64,000 nt of DNA from Cristatella mucedo. Taxonomy: Eukaryota; Bryozoa; Phylactolaemata; Cristatellidae. Below the pieces are notes generated by a model, which did no database searches, had not been told where the DNA came from, and was given only the letters and a program-made list of their open reading frames with translations. Position numbers and translations under genes: made by a program. This document shows positions 1 through 10,517 of the stretch, piece by piece; the stretch's first letter is position 1, and each line of letters starts with the position of its first letter. The stretch spans positions 11,030,001 to 11,094,000 of the forward strand of contig WPIO01000002.1 of the NCBI GenBank assembly GCA_009760855.2. The letters run 5' to 3'.

Positions 1-205
1 AACTAAAGATTGGTCTCCGACGGTTTTGAGGTTTGTACGAGGGATGGTTAAACGATTCGAGTCAGAACATGGAGTTGTAGTACGACTCTTCGCCTGGTGG
101 GGCGCAGTTCTGATAGGTAGGCTGGAGACAGAGAACTGAGGGACCTAAAAGTAAGCGACAGAACCTTGAAGTCGACACCCGCTTGATTGGGAGCGAGTGT
201 TTATC
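1..205 (-). mobile_element. LINE 3'-region fragment
   Basis: The window opens inside a decayed LINE copy in reverse orientation. It runs parallel to the better copy at 14390-14590: both share the blocks around GAGGTTTGTACGAGG, GATAGGTAGGCTGGAG or close variants, and GGACCTAAAAGT. In that copy these blocks encode the C-terminal end of the reverse transcriptase ORF. The reading frame here is broken. The left end lies outside the window. Confidence 0.75.
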
Positions 206-1260
206 CGGCTCACATGGCTAAAAGTTTAATAGCCACCACTATCTGGGGCCGCGAATTGGACGCTTCGCTTGATAAAATGCCAGATGCCGTAGATGACCAA
301 TGCTTAGCAGTTCTATCCAACTCTGTCAACAAGCTAATTGTGCTGCTATTGTGCCAGCAAGAAAGCGGACGTGCTGCTCGAGGAAGCAGGCTTCACAAGA
401 GACGCCGCCACCGTCGCGTGCCAGCCGACCTTTAAACTCCACGATTCGTCGGTCGCTAGCATATGAGAAAGGAGGCACATTTGAAGTGGCGAGGCGAGGC
501 GAGCGAGCGAGCGAGATGCGGACCTGGGTATGGGTGTCGCGCGTGTGCGCGCGCGTGCAGCCGTCCTGGCCGTCTGTCCGCCCGCGACCCTGGCCGGCTC
601 CGCTAAATGAGGTCAATTGTAACCGGTCGGGGGTCCCCGATCCCGCAGCACCAGGTGCGCCGCTTCGCCCCGTGCCCAGCTGCTGAAGGTAGCAAGTTTG
701 TTGCTGAACAATTCGGCGCGCACTGCTCAAACGAAAAGCCCGCTGCCGAGCCGTTGTTCGTCCATTGGATCGAGGGTGCCAAGAAAACATTCACGTATTT
801 ATTCAAAGAGGTACGCGAATACATTGCTGCCCGACGGGATCGTTGCTCAGCCATGCGAGCGCGAAGTCAAACTTAGCACTGCTAAAATCGCAAAGCTCGA
901 CGGGTGAAGCCCCGTCGACCCGCCGTGCAACGCCCTGTCGCCAAGTCAGCTTCTGACGCCCCGACGTCGTCGGCGTCCGCAATTGTGGCGACTAGCTTAC
1001 ATCGACAAGTTTATTATTTTGTATCGGCGCTCTCAACGTCGTCCGATATTTGGAATTTTTCGAAAGGAACTAGGTCCGCGCGCTTCGGCCCGCCCGGCTT
1101 CCGGTGAGCGGGTCGCGGTCGCGCGCGAGCCGGCGTCCCTCCGCTCGCTCGCGCGCTCGCTGGGCGTCGCACTGACTCAACACTCGGCGCCGCACTCTCG
1201 CTGCTGACCGCAGGGGTGGTCCCAAAGTCGCTCGACGACGACGGTCGCTCGCCGCTTCCG
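206..1260. other. GC-rich host DNA, no gene recognised
   Basis: GC-rich sequence rich in CpG with short overlapping open frames on both strands. None has a recognisable domain or a convincing exon structure. It could be promoter-proximal or CpG-island DNA of the neighbouring minus-strand gene. Confidence 0.4.
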
Positions 1261-2058
1261 TCATTGGTCCGTCAACCTTAAGGTGCTTCCTCGCGGGCCC
1301 AGGTCGTTGCGGCCCTTGATGTTAAGCCTCTTGAATATTTCGAACAGGATATTGTTCACCGTCGTTCGCCGGCAGCGAGCCGACCTCGAGGTATCGGCGG
1401 CGGCAACGACGCTTCGCGCCTCGGGGGAGGGCGGCGGGCGAGGCTCGGCCTCCGCCTCCGCCGACGAGCCGTCTCTGCCGCCGCCGCCTCGCCGTCGCTC
1501 GTAGTAGGCGCCGGCGGCGGCGCCGCCGCGGATCTGCGCGAACAGGCGCGCGAGCGCCAGCTCGTCGCAAGCGCTCGGCTCGCGCTTGCACATTTCCACG
1601 ATGCGCCTGAGCAGCCACGCCTCGAGCAGAGGGCTGCTGGCCTCCTCCAGTTCACTCTTGAATTCTGCAACGCCCCAAAAAAAGGCGCAGCCGCTGATGC
1701 ACGGCGCCGACTTTCGCGACGACCTTCCGGCTCGCCCTGACCGCTGCGGCGGCGCGCGCACGAGCCGTCGCCGCCGCCGCCTCGCAGCGGCCAGTGCAGC
1801 CTCGGCGTCGCCCAGTCGTCCAGCAGCGCCCAACTTTCGAGCGCCCGCAGCCAGCGCGCGGCGGCCCAGGCGCAGCCGGCGCCGCTGCGAGCGGGCGCCG
1901 GCGAACGGACTCGGGGCGGCGTTGGCCAAGGCGGATGGAGGAGCGAGCGAGCGAGCGATCTTACCACCTTCGGCCTCGGCTGATAGAGGCCCGCCTTCCG
2001 CATCCCGCGGTAGAGTGGCGACCACCGACACTGCCAGGGCTAGCGCGAAGTAGTGCAT
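1261..2058 (-). CDS. candidate secreted peptide precursor, two exons
   Basis: I do not recognise the family. The ATG at 2058 opens a signal-peptide-like start (MHYFALALAVSVVATL). A GTAAG donor follows position 1965, and a pyrimidine-containing acceptor ending GCAG precedes 1664. Joining 2058-1965 to 1664-1261 keeps the frame, because the 300-base intron is a multiple of three, and gives about 165 residues. Exon 2 encodes an amphipathic leucine-rich stretch with two cysteines (CKREPSAC), then an Arg/Gly/Ala-rich low-complexity stretch. Its C-terminal part contains the dibasic-type sites RCRR and KGR around TTVNNILFEIFKRLNIK. The layout (signal peptide, spacer, basic cleavage sites, Gly-Arg that could support amidation) resembles a neuropeptide or secreted-peptide precursor. 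That is an inference from layout; a chance open frame in GC-rich DNA is possible. Confidence 0.35.
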   Translation of the reverse strand: MHYFALALAVSVVATLPRDAEGGPLSAEAEGGKIARSLAPPSALANAAPSPFAGARSQRRRLRLGRRALAAGARKLGAAGRLGDAEAALAAARRRRRRLVRAPPQRSGRAGRSSRKSAPCISGCAFFWGVAEFKSELEEASSPLLEAWLLRRIVEMCKREPSACDELALARLFAQIRGGAAAGAYYERRRGGGGRDGSSAEAEAEPRPPPSPEARSVVAAADTSRSARCRRTTVNNILFEIFKRLNIKGRNDLGPRGSTLRLTDQ

Positions 2059-3084
2059 GCTGCGGTCGCTGCTGCGGACAAGCTGCGGTCGACGTTGTGC
2101 GCCGGCGGCGTGCGGGCTACGAAAGAGACCGCGCGAACAGCTGATCATAAATTTATAATAGCCCAATCTGGTTAAGTGGTCCACAATGAAGCAATTGTTT
2201 CCGCTAACTGGATGCGGTATTATGTTTCCTGCGAGGGAGGTACTAACGTTATGCCGCCGTCTGACGTTTTCCGGGCTCTTGCGGCGGCCATTGAGGGCGT
2301 GGCCGGCGGTCTCGCCATCCCGCAGTCGACGGCGGCGGCGCGGCCAGGCTCGCTAGGCGAAGCCGGTGCACGCCAGTGGGCGGTTAATGGTTTTCGCAGC
2401 GAACGCGGCCGCTGGAGAATCTAGTGCGTGACGCAGGAGGCAGGTTGCTGGCAGCGACGCCGCCGCCGCCGCCGCCGCCGGCCGCCGCAGCGAGAACGAC
2501 CGAGCAGTGCATCGCCAGCCACGCCCACCGAACCTCTTGGCACACGTAGCTTCCCTCAATCCGGCTGTCAAACGGTCACGAGGCGTCCAACGATCGCGCA
2601 CAGCATTCGCCGTCGACCAGCCCGCCGAAGAAACGGAAGGATCGCGAGCACGCACCTTCCTCGCGAGCAGCTCTAGCCTAAGCGGTCGGCTGAGCTGCCG
2701 CTTGACGTCAGCTCTCGTAGGTGCGCTCGAGCGGAGCTCTCGGAGCTAAAGCCGCCTCGAGGACGTGACGCGTCGGCCCAACCGACCGGCGCTCCTAGCT
2801 CGACCGACCGGCTCGTAGCTCGAGTCGTCGCGAGCGCCCGTTAACGCGATGCAGCAGCAATGCGAAATTTGCGAACTTCGAGACAAGAAGTCGACACCGG
2901 TAGGGGTGTACCGAAAGCTAGCATAGCGTACTTTTGCGGGGGTTCTTATAGCGAGTGGCGCTAGACGCAGCTCCGACGATGTCAGGACGCGCCGACGGTG
3001 GTGCTGGAAGCAGAAATAGACAGATTTAATGACATTTAGATAAACCCATATATATTGAACAGCCTTGCTCATGTACTACGCCCC

Positions 3085-3088
<4 letters not shown>
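2059..3088. other. GC-rich host DNA, no gene recognised
   Basis: Continuation of the GC-rich block with a short GCC-type repeat near 2457-2486. No domain, RNA gene or exon could be supported. Confidence 0.4.
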
Positions 3089-3166
<78 letters not shown>

Positions 3167-3262
3167 CACACACACACACAACACACATATATATATATAT
3201 ATATACTGCGCCCCTATATACACACATATATATATATATAATTTGCATATTTATTATATATT
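3089..3262. repeat. (CA)n microsatellite with (TA)n tail
   Basis: A nearly uninterrupted CA dinucleotide run to about 3182 is followed by TA/ACATAT-rich repeats. Long open frames across it are artefacts of the repeat. Confidence 0.97.
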
Positions 3263-3397
3263 TATTGCATATTTGCTAATTTATATATATGTAGGCATAT
3301 CTATATATTCAGTTCATTTTTGAATCGATAAGAAGGCGAAAAGACCTCAAAGTTCTTCTGGCCCCTGAAGTTCTTTATACACAGACTGACGGAAACA

Positions 3398-3500
3398 GTT
3401 CTCCAGAGAGGGAGAATGAGACAGAGAGAGACGGAGACAGAGAGAGATAGAAACATAGACAGAGAGGTAGAGAGAGAGAGGAGGGAGGGAAAGAGTAAGA
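3398..3500. repeat. GA-rich low-complexity tract
   Basis: Degenerate GAGA/GACAGA repeat with interruptions. Confidence 0.85.
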
Positions 3501-3807
3501 GGTAGAAACCATAGAGGGCTGAGGAAATAGAATACGAGACGGGATTATAGCGACTCTTAATCTCTCAAGCAATGGGCGAGCCGTGAAGCTTTCCCGGCCT
3601 ATGATTCTGCACCAACTGGACTAAGAAATCCGCGTTCTTTTGGTTTGAAACGTTATTTTGTGCTCATGTTCTTTACCTGCCATTCCGGCTTTCTAGCTCA
3701 CCGACTCATTCTTTCCGGTCGCTTCCACTGTTGGCTTTCAATGCAGCGTTTGGTGCAAGACGGCTTGCAGTGGCTCTCCCTGGTATCTAGCCAGAGCCTG
3801 CTGGTCC

Positions 3808-3808
<1 letters not shown>

Positions 3809-3852
<44 letters not shown>

Positions 3853-4018
3853 CCTCTCCCTCTCCCTCTCTCTCTCTCACTCACTCTCACCCTCACTACC
3901 ACTCTCTCTCTCTCTCTCTCACTCGCTCTCTCTTCTTCCCTCTCTCTCTCTCTCTCTCACTCTCTCTCTCACTCGCGCTCTCTCTCTCTCTCTCTCCTTC
4001 CCTCTCACTCTCTCACTC
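3809..4018. repeat. (CT)n microsatellite
   Basis: Long CT dinucleotide tract with CCT and CACT interruptions. The Ser/Leu-rich open frame across it is an artefact. Confidence 0.97.
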
Positions 4019-6479
4019 GCTTTTGGCCCGGAAGAAAAAACCACGAACTTGCAGCCAAGGAAACAGCCTGATAGACAGGTACCGCGTCATACCCTTTGCT
4101 TTGAAGCAAGCAACCCAGCTGTAGCCCACTAAGTGAATGCGTCGCTCCCGCACGAGGCTAGCATAGAAATGCGCCCGCTAGCTTCGAAGTGGCGCTTTAG
4201 CTAGCGGAACGCCCTTGCGTCAGCAGAGCGCTCAGATGCACCTGCAGCTTCGCACCGATGCGGCATCCGGCCGAGCCCCGCCGCTCACCATGCGTCGCCG
4301 CGGGCGCGAACGGAACCACGTCCGCTCAGGCTGGCCTTTTCGACTGGCGGCCGAAACGGCTTTTCGGTCGCCGGCGGCGCAGCCGCTTTCGTCATTGAAT
4401 TCCCTGGCAATTCGCAGGGCGGGCGGGCAGAATGAGCGCTCCGAGTCGCTTATTGTGCATGATCGGTGAGCGTGCCCTCTTTCGCGGACCCTCGAGCGGT
4501 GGGGCAGCATCACTAAGTGTATAAATAGCAGCACATCCCGCTAACGACGTCTCGGTATCCCACCCCCCCCGTCCGGCAAGCAGGTGCAAACCGTGCGGCC
4601 GGCCAGCGCCGGCCTGCAATTACGACCGTATTGTTCCGGGAAAACCGACGACGGCAGCAGCGCATGCATCGCGGCGTGGCTATTCGTCTCCACTGCTTCT
4701 CGTCGAGGAGCGAGCGCTTGCGGAAGTGCCGCTCGCAGGATCCAGCTTCGCAGAGCGGTGGACTTCAAGCCGCCCGCCCGCGAGCGTGGGCTCGGCTCTA
4801 GCTGCCGCTGACGTCACCACTTTTCAAATGCCCGGCTGTTGCGGGTAGCCGCGAGCGATGTGGGAGCGAGGCAGCGATGGTCCTGGCCGGAAGAAGCGAA
4901 CGGTTTCGAATACTCCGTGGCCGAAGTATTGGACGTTCGACATTCCGCACTCTTATTGCGGAAGGAATGTCGCAGCGGTTGAGTGCTAGCCTAAGCGATC
5001 CAGGCAGTTCGGAATACACACGGGCTACTGGGAGGGTCGTAGCAGTATGCAATACGTACGCACGTTTGAGTTGGCTACACCACCGAATCTGCTACAGCGA
5101 GTCCGCTCTCACCTCTTTGCTCTCCTGCTTCGCATGCCCGTCGACTTTGAACGAACGGCTAAATTTGTCAAATCAGGCTAATAAGACCCCCTCAGTTCTG
5201 TACCAACAGATATCCTCGTGAGGCGCAGCGATCTGTTTGTGCCCACATTAAAAATGTTTTAGACATTTTTCCGGTTACCCGTAAAGTCTCTGTCCCTCTG
5301 AAAGCAAATGCAGCCAGGTCGCTCATTGAAATGCCGACCCTAGATAAGGAGAAGTACTGTAACTGTGTCTTCCATTCTCCCTTCTGTCATTCCTAGCCTA
5401 GACACTCGAACAAGCGATGGACCACCGGCTAAACTACTAAGTCCGCTCGTCAGAGCTGGCAGCACGATAGCGAGCAACGTTTTTCTCAGAACTCAGCCGC
5501 CGCGAACGAGAATGCCGAGACGTCTTTTCGGCACCCCGAACGCTCGAGTCAAATACGGCAATTGCGTCCGCGAGGCGTTCGCGAGCCGATGGATGAGGAA
5601 AAAGCACATGCCGACGAGCGGCAGGTAGGGCAAACGATAGACAGACAGGTAAGCTCGTTAGCTGCATCGATCGGGAGGACAGATCTCGAGGGTAAAGGGA
5701 GCGGCTTTTCTGCTGCAAGACGCTACCGCCGACGGGCTGGCTGCGGTCGGTTGCTCGACCTCGCCGTCGCTTCGAAGCGCAGCGGTGCGGCCGTCGTAGG
5801 CCTTGCGAGTGGATCGAAGTTTAGTTTCCTCTCGACGACCTAATCTTCGGCTTTTGCGCTCATGCGTACCAAGGTTTGGCCATGGGGGTAAGGTGCTTGC
5901 ACCTTTGACTACCGAGGTGTGGCCTTGAGTTGCCCGGCGGCATTCTCGAAGCAGCTGGATAGAGACTTATTTAGCTCTATTATGGCGCCGCATGAAGGAA
6001 TCATAAATTATACGACATCCATATACGAGCGGCGCGAGCGTGCATGTTCGCGAACTCCCCCCCCCCCCCCCGACGCCGGGCAGCCCTTTCCCGAACTGTG
6101 AGAGCGCTAAGGCGGCCTTGCTCGCTCGAAGAGAAGCAATCGATCCGCTGTGAACGCGAAATCGCTCGGCGAGTGGGCAAAGGAGAGCCGCTGCCTGTCG
6201 TTAGTTTTCCTTGGAATTTTTTTGAGGGCGGTCGCTCTGAGAGAAGCAGCGACCGGCGCGGTCGCTGCTTTCGCCGTGGCATGGACGACGACTGCCACGT
6301 CTCGCCACTGCTCTGCTTATCTTCCGTCATCGTCCAGGGTTGAACCGACTAGCCTGGTTGGCCTTAGAGGCTGGCGTGTGAGACCGCCCTCAGGTGTATG
6401 TATGTATCTCCGTCTGTAAGTCCACAAAGCCATAAATACTAAGTGGGTGTTACGCAGAAGAGTTTAGTATAGCTCACTC
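4019..6479. other. host DNA without a recognised gene
   Basis: Mixed GC-rich and neutral sequence with a poly-C run at 6057-6070. Open frames are short and overlap on both strands. Upstream exons of the glutamate receptor gene could be hidden here, but I could not identify one. Confidence 0.35.
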
Positions 6480-6800
6480 ACAGCCTAAGCGGCTTTCGGC
6501 ATGCATTCGGCAGCCAACAGACTTCATCTCACGCAACAAAGAGAAAGTGGGAAGCACAGCAGATTTAGGAAAGCAGTTGAGGTTCTGAGTAGCATGGAAG
6601 TAGAAGCTCAGGACCGCTCAAAAGAATGAGCCATAGTCGGCAGCAGGACAGGAGTTGTTATTGCGTAAGAATTGTGGAAGCGAGTTCCACATTCTAGGAC
6701 CTGCAGAGCTAAAGCTTCTGTCGCCAACGGTCTTTAAGTGTAAGAACGGAACAGCTAATTTATTGTCGATACAGGACCTGGTGACAGCGAATCCAATAAG
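6480..6800 (-). mobile_element. LINE 3'-end fragment, second family
   Basis: On the minus strand around 6650-6760 a short stretch reads like the C-terminal end of a CR1/L2-type reverse transcriptase ORF (a P-R-M-W-N-S-L-P-like block followed by a serine-rich end). A related copy lies on the plus strand near 13600-13740. Frame broken. Confidence 0.5.
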
Positions 6801-7311
6801 AAAGGCTAAGAGTTCGGGGGTGGGTCAACCCCGAGACATCAGCCGACATCCGTCGCCTTACATGGACCCGGGGAGCGGACAGCGGAGCCCACTAATGAGA
6901 CTTGCCGCTCAGTAGCAGCCGATTCGTACGGTCGGCTGCTCCTGCAGTCGGTTGGAGGAGAGAGGAATCGGAGGAGTCGTGCAGTCGGTCGGAGGAGCAA
7001 GTGCCTCAGTTGCCCATTGGCCGCTCTAGCCTACTCGTACGCTTCATCTTTTCACATCGGCTTCCGTCGTCGGCGGCGGCCATCGCGGTTTGAGGCAGCA
7101 GCCAGCGAAGTTCGCGAGAGAGCGGCTAACGAGCGCCACTGGCCCCTGCCCACCGGCAGGTTCGTTCGAGAGCTATCGTTCGTTCGTTAGAGAACCGACG
7201 TTTGCGGCCGCCGCACCGTTACAGCTAAGTGCTTGCTCGCTCGTTTGCTGGCCTGAGAGATGAGCGTAGCGCTCAGCTCTGCGAGAGACGGCTGCTTTGC
7301 ACTCGCTGCAG

Positions 7312-7556
7312 CGTTCAGAGTATCCGACGTACGAGAAGATGTGGTCATTCATGAGCAAGCATCCGGAGGTCTTCGTTTCGTCCAATCAAGATGGCATAGA
7401 CCGAGTGAGGTCCTCTAACGGCAAGTACGCCTACCTAATCGAATCGACCACCAACGAATACGTCAACAGCCGCCAGCCGTGCGACACGATGAAAGTCGGT
7501 GCCAATCTCAACTCGCGAGGCTACGGTTTCGGCATGCCGCAGGACTCCGACCTCAG
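7312..7556 (+). CDS. AMPA-type ionotropic glutamate receptor, exon of ligand-binding S2 lobe
   Basis: This exon follows CTGCAG at 7306-7311 and ends at a GTAAGA donor at 7557. It encodes about 81 residues of the second ligand-binding half of an AMPA-class receptor. The block YEKMWSFM is the usual start of this part of S2. The block GKYAYLIESTTNEY is the most diagnostic piece, followed by PCDTMKVG and a RGYGFGMP motif in place of the common KGYGIATP. The glutamate-contacting Glu of the L/I-E-S-T motif is present. The exon starts in phase 0 and ends after two bases of an Arg codon, which the next exon completes. Upstream exons (amino-terminal domain, S1, pore) were not found in the window. The match is from known family conservation; the exon limits are inferred from splice signals. 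Confidence 0.9.
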
Positions 7557-7726
7557 GTAAGAAACCGGTGGCCGTGACCTGCCGAGCTCTCTCCTTTTTC
7601 GCCCTAGCGATGATGACGTCATCGAAGCTTCACCGTCGGAGGGCGTAGGATATTGGTGGACGGCGACTGAAGGAAAGTTAGTCAACCGAAATAGTTACCC
7701 ATTTTACCATACGCCATTTCGTCCAG

Positions 7727-7890
7727 GAAGTGCTGCTGTTCTGCTACTGCTGCTGCTTCTGCTGCTACTACTGCTTCTGCTGCTGCTGCTACTACTTCTG
7801 CTGCTGCTGCTACTATTTCTGCTGCTGCCGCTTCGGCTGCTTCTGCCGCTTCGGCTGCTTCTGCTGCTTCTGCTGCTGCTTCTGTACAGA
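7727..7890. repeat. CTG/CTT trinucleotide-rich tract
   Basis: Imperfect CTGCTGCTT/CTACTG repeat in the first intron of the visible receptor gene. The Cys/Phe-rich open frame over it is an artefact. Confidence 0.9.
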
Positions 7891-8299
7891 CGCTGACGGT
7901 GACGGCAATTGGTGCTTGGGTTCTTTCTTCAGTTTGGAGATTTTCTTTGTTTCCGCTCTGAGGCGAGGTTCATGCTCTTCGCAGGCTTTTTGCAGCGAGG
8001 ACGCTGAAAGGAAATGGCTGGTGCTTCAGGGGTAGCCGTGGACAGAAAAATGCTGAGCGTCACGGAGCAGGCTGCACACTCGACATCTGAGAAAGCAAAG
8101 AATGAAGGTCGCTCTCACTCACTCACTCCTCTCTGTTGGTCTCGCGGACGCAGTACTAGCAATACTTATTCAACAGAAATCATCAATACAATCCTGCAGT
8201 AATGTGCAAGCAGAGCTGAACTCAGATTTCAAGTTTCACATTTATCCATGAAATATTGGTCGAGTTATCGATTTTTCGATTGGTCGAGTGATGGACTTT

Positions 8300-8472
8300 T
8301 GGTGAGCCATGACGACACACTAGGTAAAGCGGTTGCTTTTCACAACCTCGGTCCCAAGGTCATGGGTTCGAGTCCTGTGGTGGGCAATCCAGTATTGCCG
8401 CTCCAAGCAGTGGTGATATCAGTAAAGGCTCTTCTGTCGCTGTACACAAGAATTTTTTAAATCAGCTAGTAT
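8300..8472 (+). mobile_element. tRNA-derived SINE, copy A
   Basis: Related in sequence to the copies at 24894-25068 and 56846-57018 (both reversed). It contains GGGTTCGAGTCC, a near-perfect RNA polymerase III B box, about 65 bases after the CACTAGGTAAAG block where an A box would lie. A shared tail ends AATCAGCTAGTA. It sits in an intron of the receptor gene in the same orientation. Confidence 0.8.
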
Positions 8473-8869
8473 TTTTTTCTAGACACAAACCTACTCTGTG
8501 AATGAAACTGCGTAGGAGCCACAAGCATTCACCCTAACAAGCTGCAAACGTGTATCTCGAACTATCAAGGTTCAACAAGTTTAGACGCAAGTTGTATAAG
8601 ATGCTGAGGTCGCTTGATTTTTTATTTGTAGTTGTGTTGATTCAGGTTTACTTCCGGGTTAGACAGAGTTTGTGTAATTCTTTTATTGGCATAACATCAA
8701 AAATCCCGAAACCATTTCTAACATATTTGTCTTTTGGAATGTATCTTACGCAAATTCTCAAATGCTGAACCATTTTTGCTAATATTTTCTTGAAAATTTC
8801 CCTCAGGACTATAGGGTACTCGTGCAAATTAGTTTCGTTGAATGAAACTCTATTTTTTGCTCTTTTCAG

Positions 8870-8981
8870 GCACAAGATTAACATCGCGATACTGGTTTTG
8901 AGAGAGAGGGGCGTCCTCGACGAATTGGAAAAGAAGTGGTGGCACCAAACTGGAGACATATGCCCTCACTCGAGCGACGCA
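8870..8981 (+). CDS. AMPA-type glutamate receptor, end of S2 lobe
   Basis: The acceptor TCTTTTCAG precedes 8870 and a GTAAGT donor starts at 8982. The first base completes the Arg codon left open by the previous exon. The product reads HKINIAILVLRERGVLDELEK followed by KWWHQTGDIC. This matches the terminal S2 helix of AMPA receptors, where an L-x-E-x-G-x-L-D-x-L-x-x-K-W-W block precedes the cysteine of the conserved disulfide. The exon ends in phase 0. A CTGCTCC-type minisatellite starts shortly downstream in the intron. Confidence 0.92.
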
Positions 8982-9023
8982 GTAAGTCGCCGACTTTGGC
9001 CGAAACCGCCGAACCACACTCGG

Positions 9024-9142
9024 CTGCTCCCATGCTGCTCCAAGGCTGCTCTCATGCTGCTCCCAGGATGCTCCCATGCTGCTCCTTGTGCTCCGAGGCT
9101 GCTCTCATGCTGCTCCCATGCTGCTCCGAGGCTGCTCCGCAG
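9024..9142. repeat. minisatellite with CATGCTGCTCC-type units
   Basis: About eight imperfect tandem units of 14-15 bases built on CTGCTCCCATGCTGCTCC. It lies about 40 bases after the donor of the preceding receptor exon. Confidence 0.9.
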
Positions 9143-10261
9143 CGGTGGCGCCATAATAGTGCGTGCTGCCGTGAGCGGGTGAGCTGCAGTACAAACAAGC
9201 AGATGGAAAACTAGAACATGCCGGAGGCTAAAAGGGTCAGTGAACCAGTTTGGTCATCGCTATCCCGGACATCTAGACGTCGCTTCCCGGAGTTGTTTTA
9301 CGGACGATCTAACCGATCGAACCTGAAGGCATCTTAGCCGGTTCGAATCTTACCAATGGCAGGACTTTTTACCGACCAGTTGAAACGGTCGAAGTGCTCG
9401 ATAAACGCTTGGGCGAAAAGGCAACTTCAGTGCCTCAACCACGAAGCGGATAAGAAGACCAGGAAAACCTATCCTTGGAATCTACTTCTAAACATCTTGA
9501 AGCTTCAACACATTTCTCAGTCTCTTGCTCTGGCTCTCTCTCTCTCCCCCTCTCTCATCATTCGCCATTTGTCGCCAAATTATCTGTCGAGTTAATGGTG
9601 AACGTCAAGCGTCATCTCGCGTTTCATTCTTTTATTCCTAGCTTCAATTTGCAGTCCTCGTTTGAGGCTCTGTGCAAAATTGCATAGCTGCAAGCAAGAC
9701 AGTGCCAATTCGCAAGTTGTTGGGCCATTAGCCGTCACTCGTTAACCGAAAGACATTACTATTCCCTTCGTCTGCCTGTCGGAGGGCGCGAGCGTGCACT
9801 GCTTCGCGCGCCTCCTAAAGATCGACGATTGACCCGTGGGGGCAGACGCCTGCGTATGTATCGCCGGCGAGCCGACGAAGGAATCGCAGCGAAGAGCGAA
9901 GTGCCGGCAGCGGAGCAGCTGACGGGCAGCATGGTGGCATGAAAAATGCACAACCGATCGATCGATGAGCGATAGCCCGCGGTAAACATCTCGTGGCGGG
10001 GCTGGAGCAACCTTTCCGACCTCCAAGGAAACGCAGCGTCAGCCACCGCATCGGCCGCAGCCTGGAAGCGGAAGCGCGAGGCTCCTGGGATCGGAGGCGC
10101 TCCTAGGAGGCTCGCGAGTCGAGCCTTTGAGATCGAGCCTCCGCTCGCTCGCCGAGTCGGGCCGGTCAGCGCCGCTCGTCGGCGCCCCCGAATCATACGA
10201 AGGCGGCGGTTGTGGCGGGTGCCTCGGCGACGCCGATGTAGTGAAGCATCTGTTCATCGCA
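9143..10261. other. intronic host DNA
   Basis: Lies between receptor exons. It contains a short CT-rich stretch (9532-9560) and a GC-rich part (9780-10230) with overlapping Arg-rich frames on both strands. No gene is supported. Confidence 0.4.
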
Positions 10262-10517
10262 GCATTTAGTGGGTCCGTGCGATTCAGCCTTAGTGTGCTT
10301 ACGCGTGCTGACACTGTGCATGCTGCCACTAACCATCTTTGCATCGTTGAACCTGTGCATGTCACCTCTTACAATGTTATGCTTATCGATATTGAGCAGG
10401 CTGTCACTAACCATTCGATCACGCTTCCTTGACAGCATATGCAGAGTGGCTAGAAAGAGAGCAAGTTCTGTGAGAGCGCCATAACAAATGTGTTATTATT
10501 ATTATTATTATTATTAT
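10262..10517 (+). mobile_element. LINE 3' end with (ATT)n tail
   Basis: The 3' untranslated end of the main LINE family. It carries the block TGCTGACACTGTGCATGCTG and a terminal TTATTATT run, the same layout as the copies ending at 14018, 18707, 20952 and 53234. It is 5' truncated and lies in a receptor intron. Confidence 0.85.

Noticed and set aside
3026-3279. Open frames of Cys/Val or His/Thr repeats
   Set aside because: They are translations of the CA dinucleotide repeat. The same applies to 3645-4124, 17254-17858 and 18040-18377 (CT and CA repeats).
7730-8035. Cys/Phe-rich protein
   Set aside because: Translation of a CTG/CTT trinucleotide tract inside a receptor intron.
9759-10365. Arg/Ser-rich minus-strand proteins
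   Set aside because: Overlapping frames in GC-rich intronic DNA on both strands, with no domain and no splice-site support.
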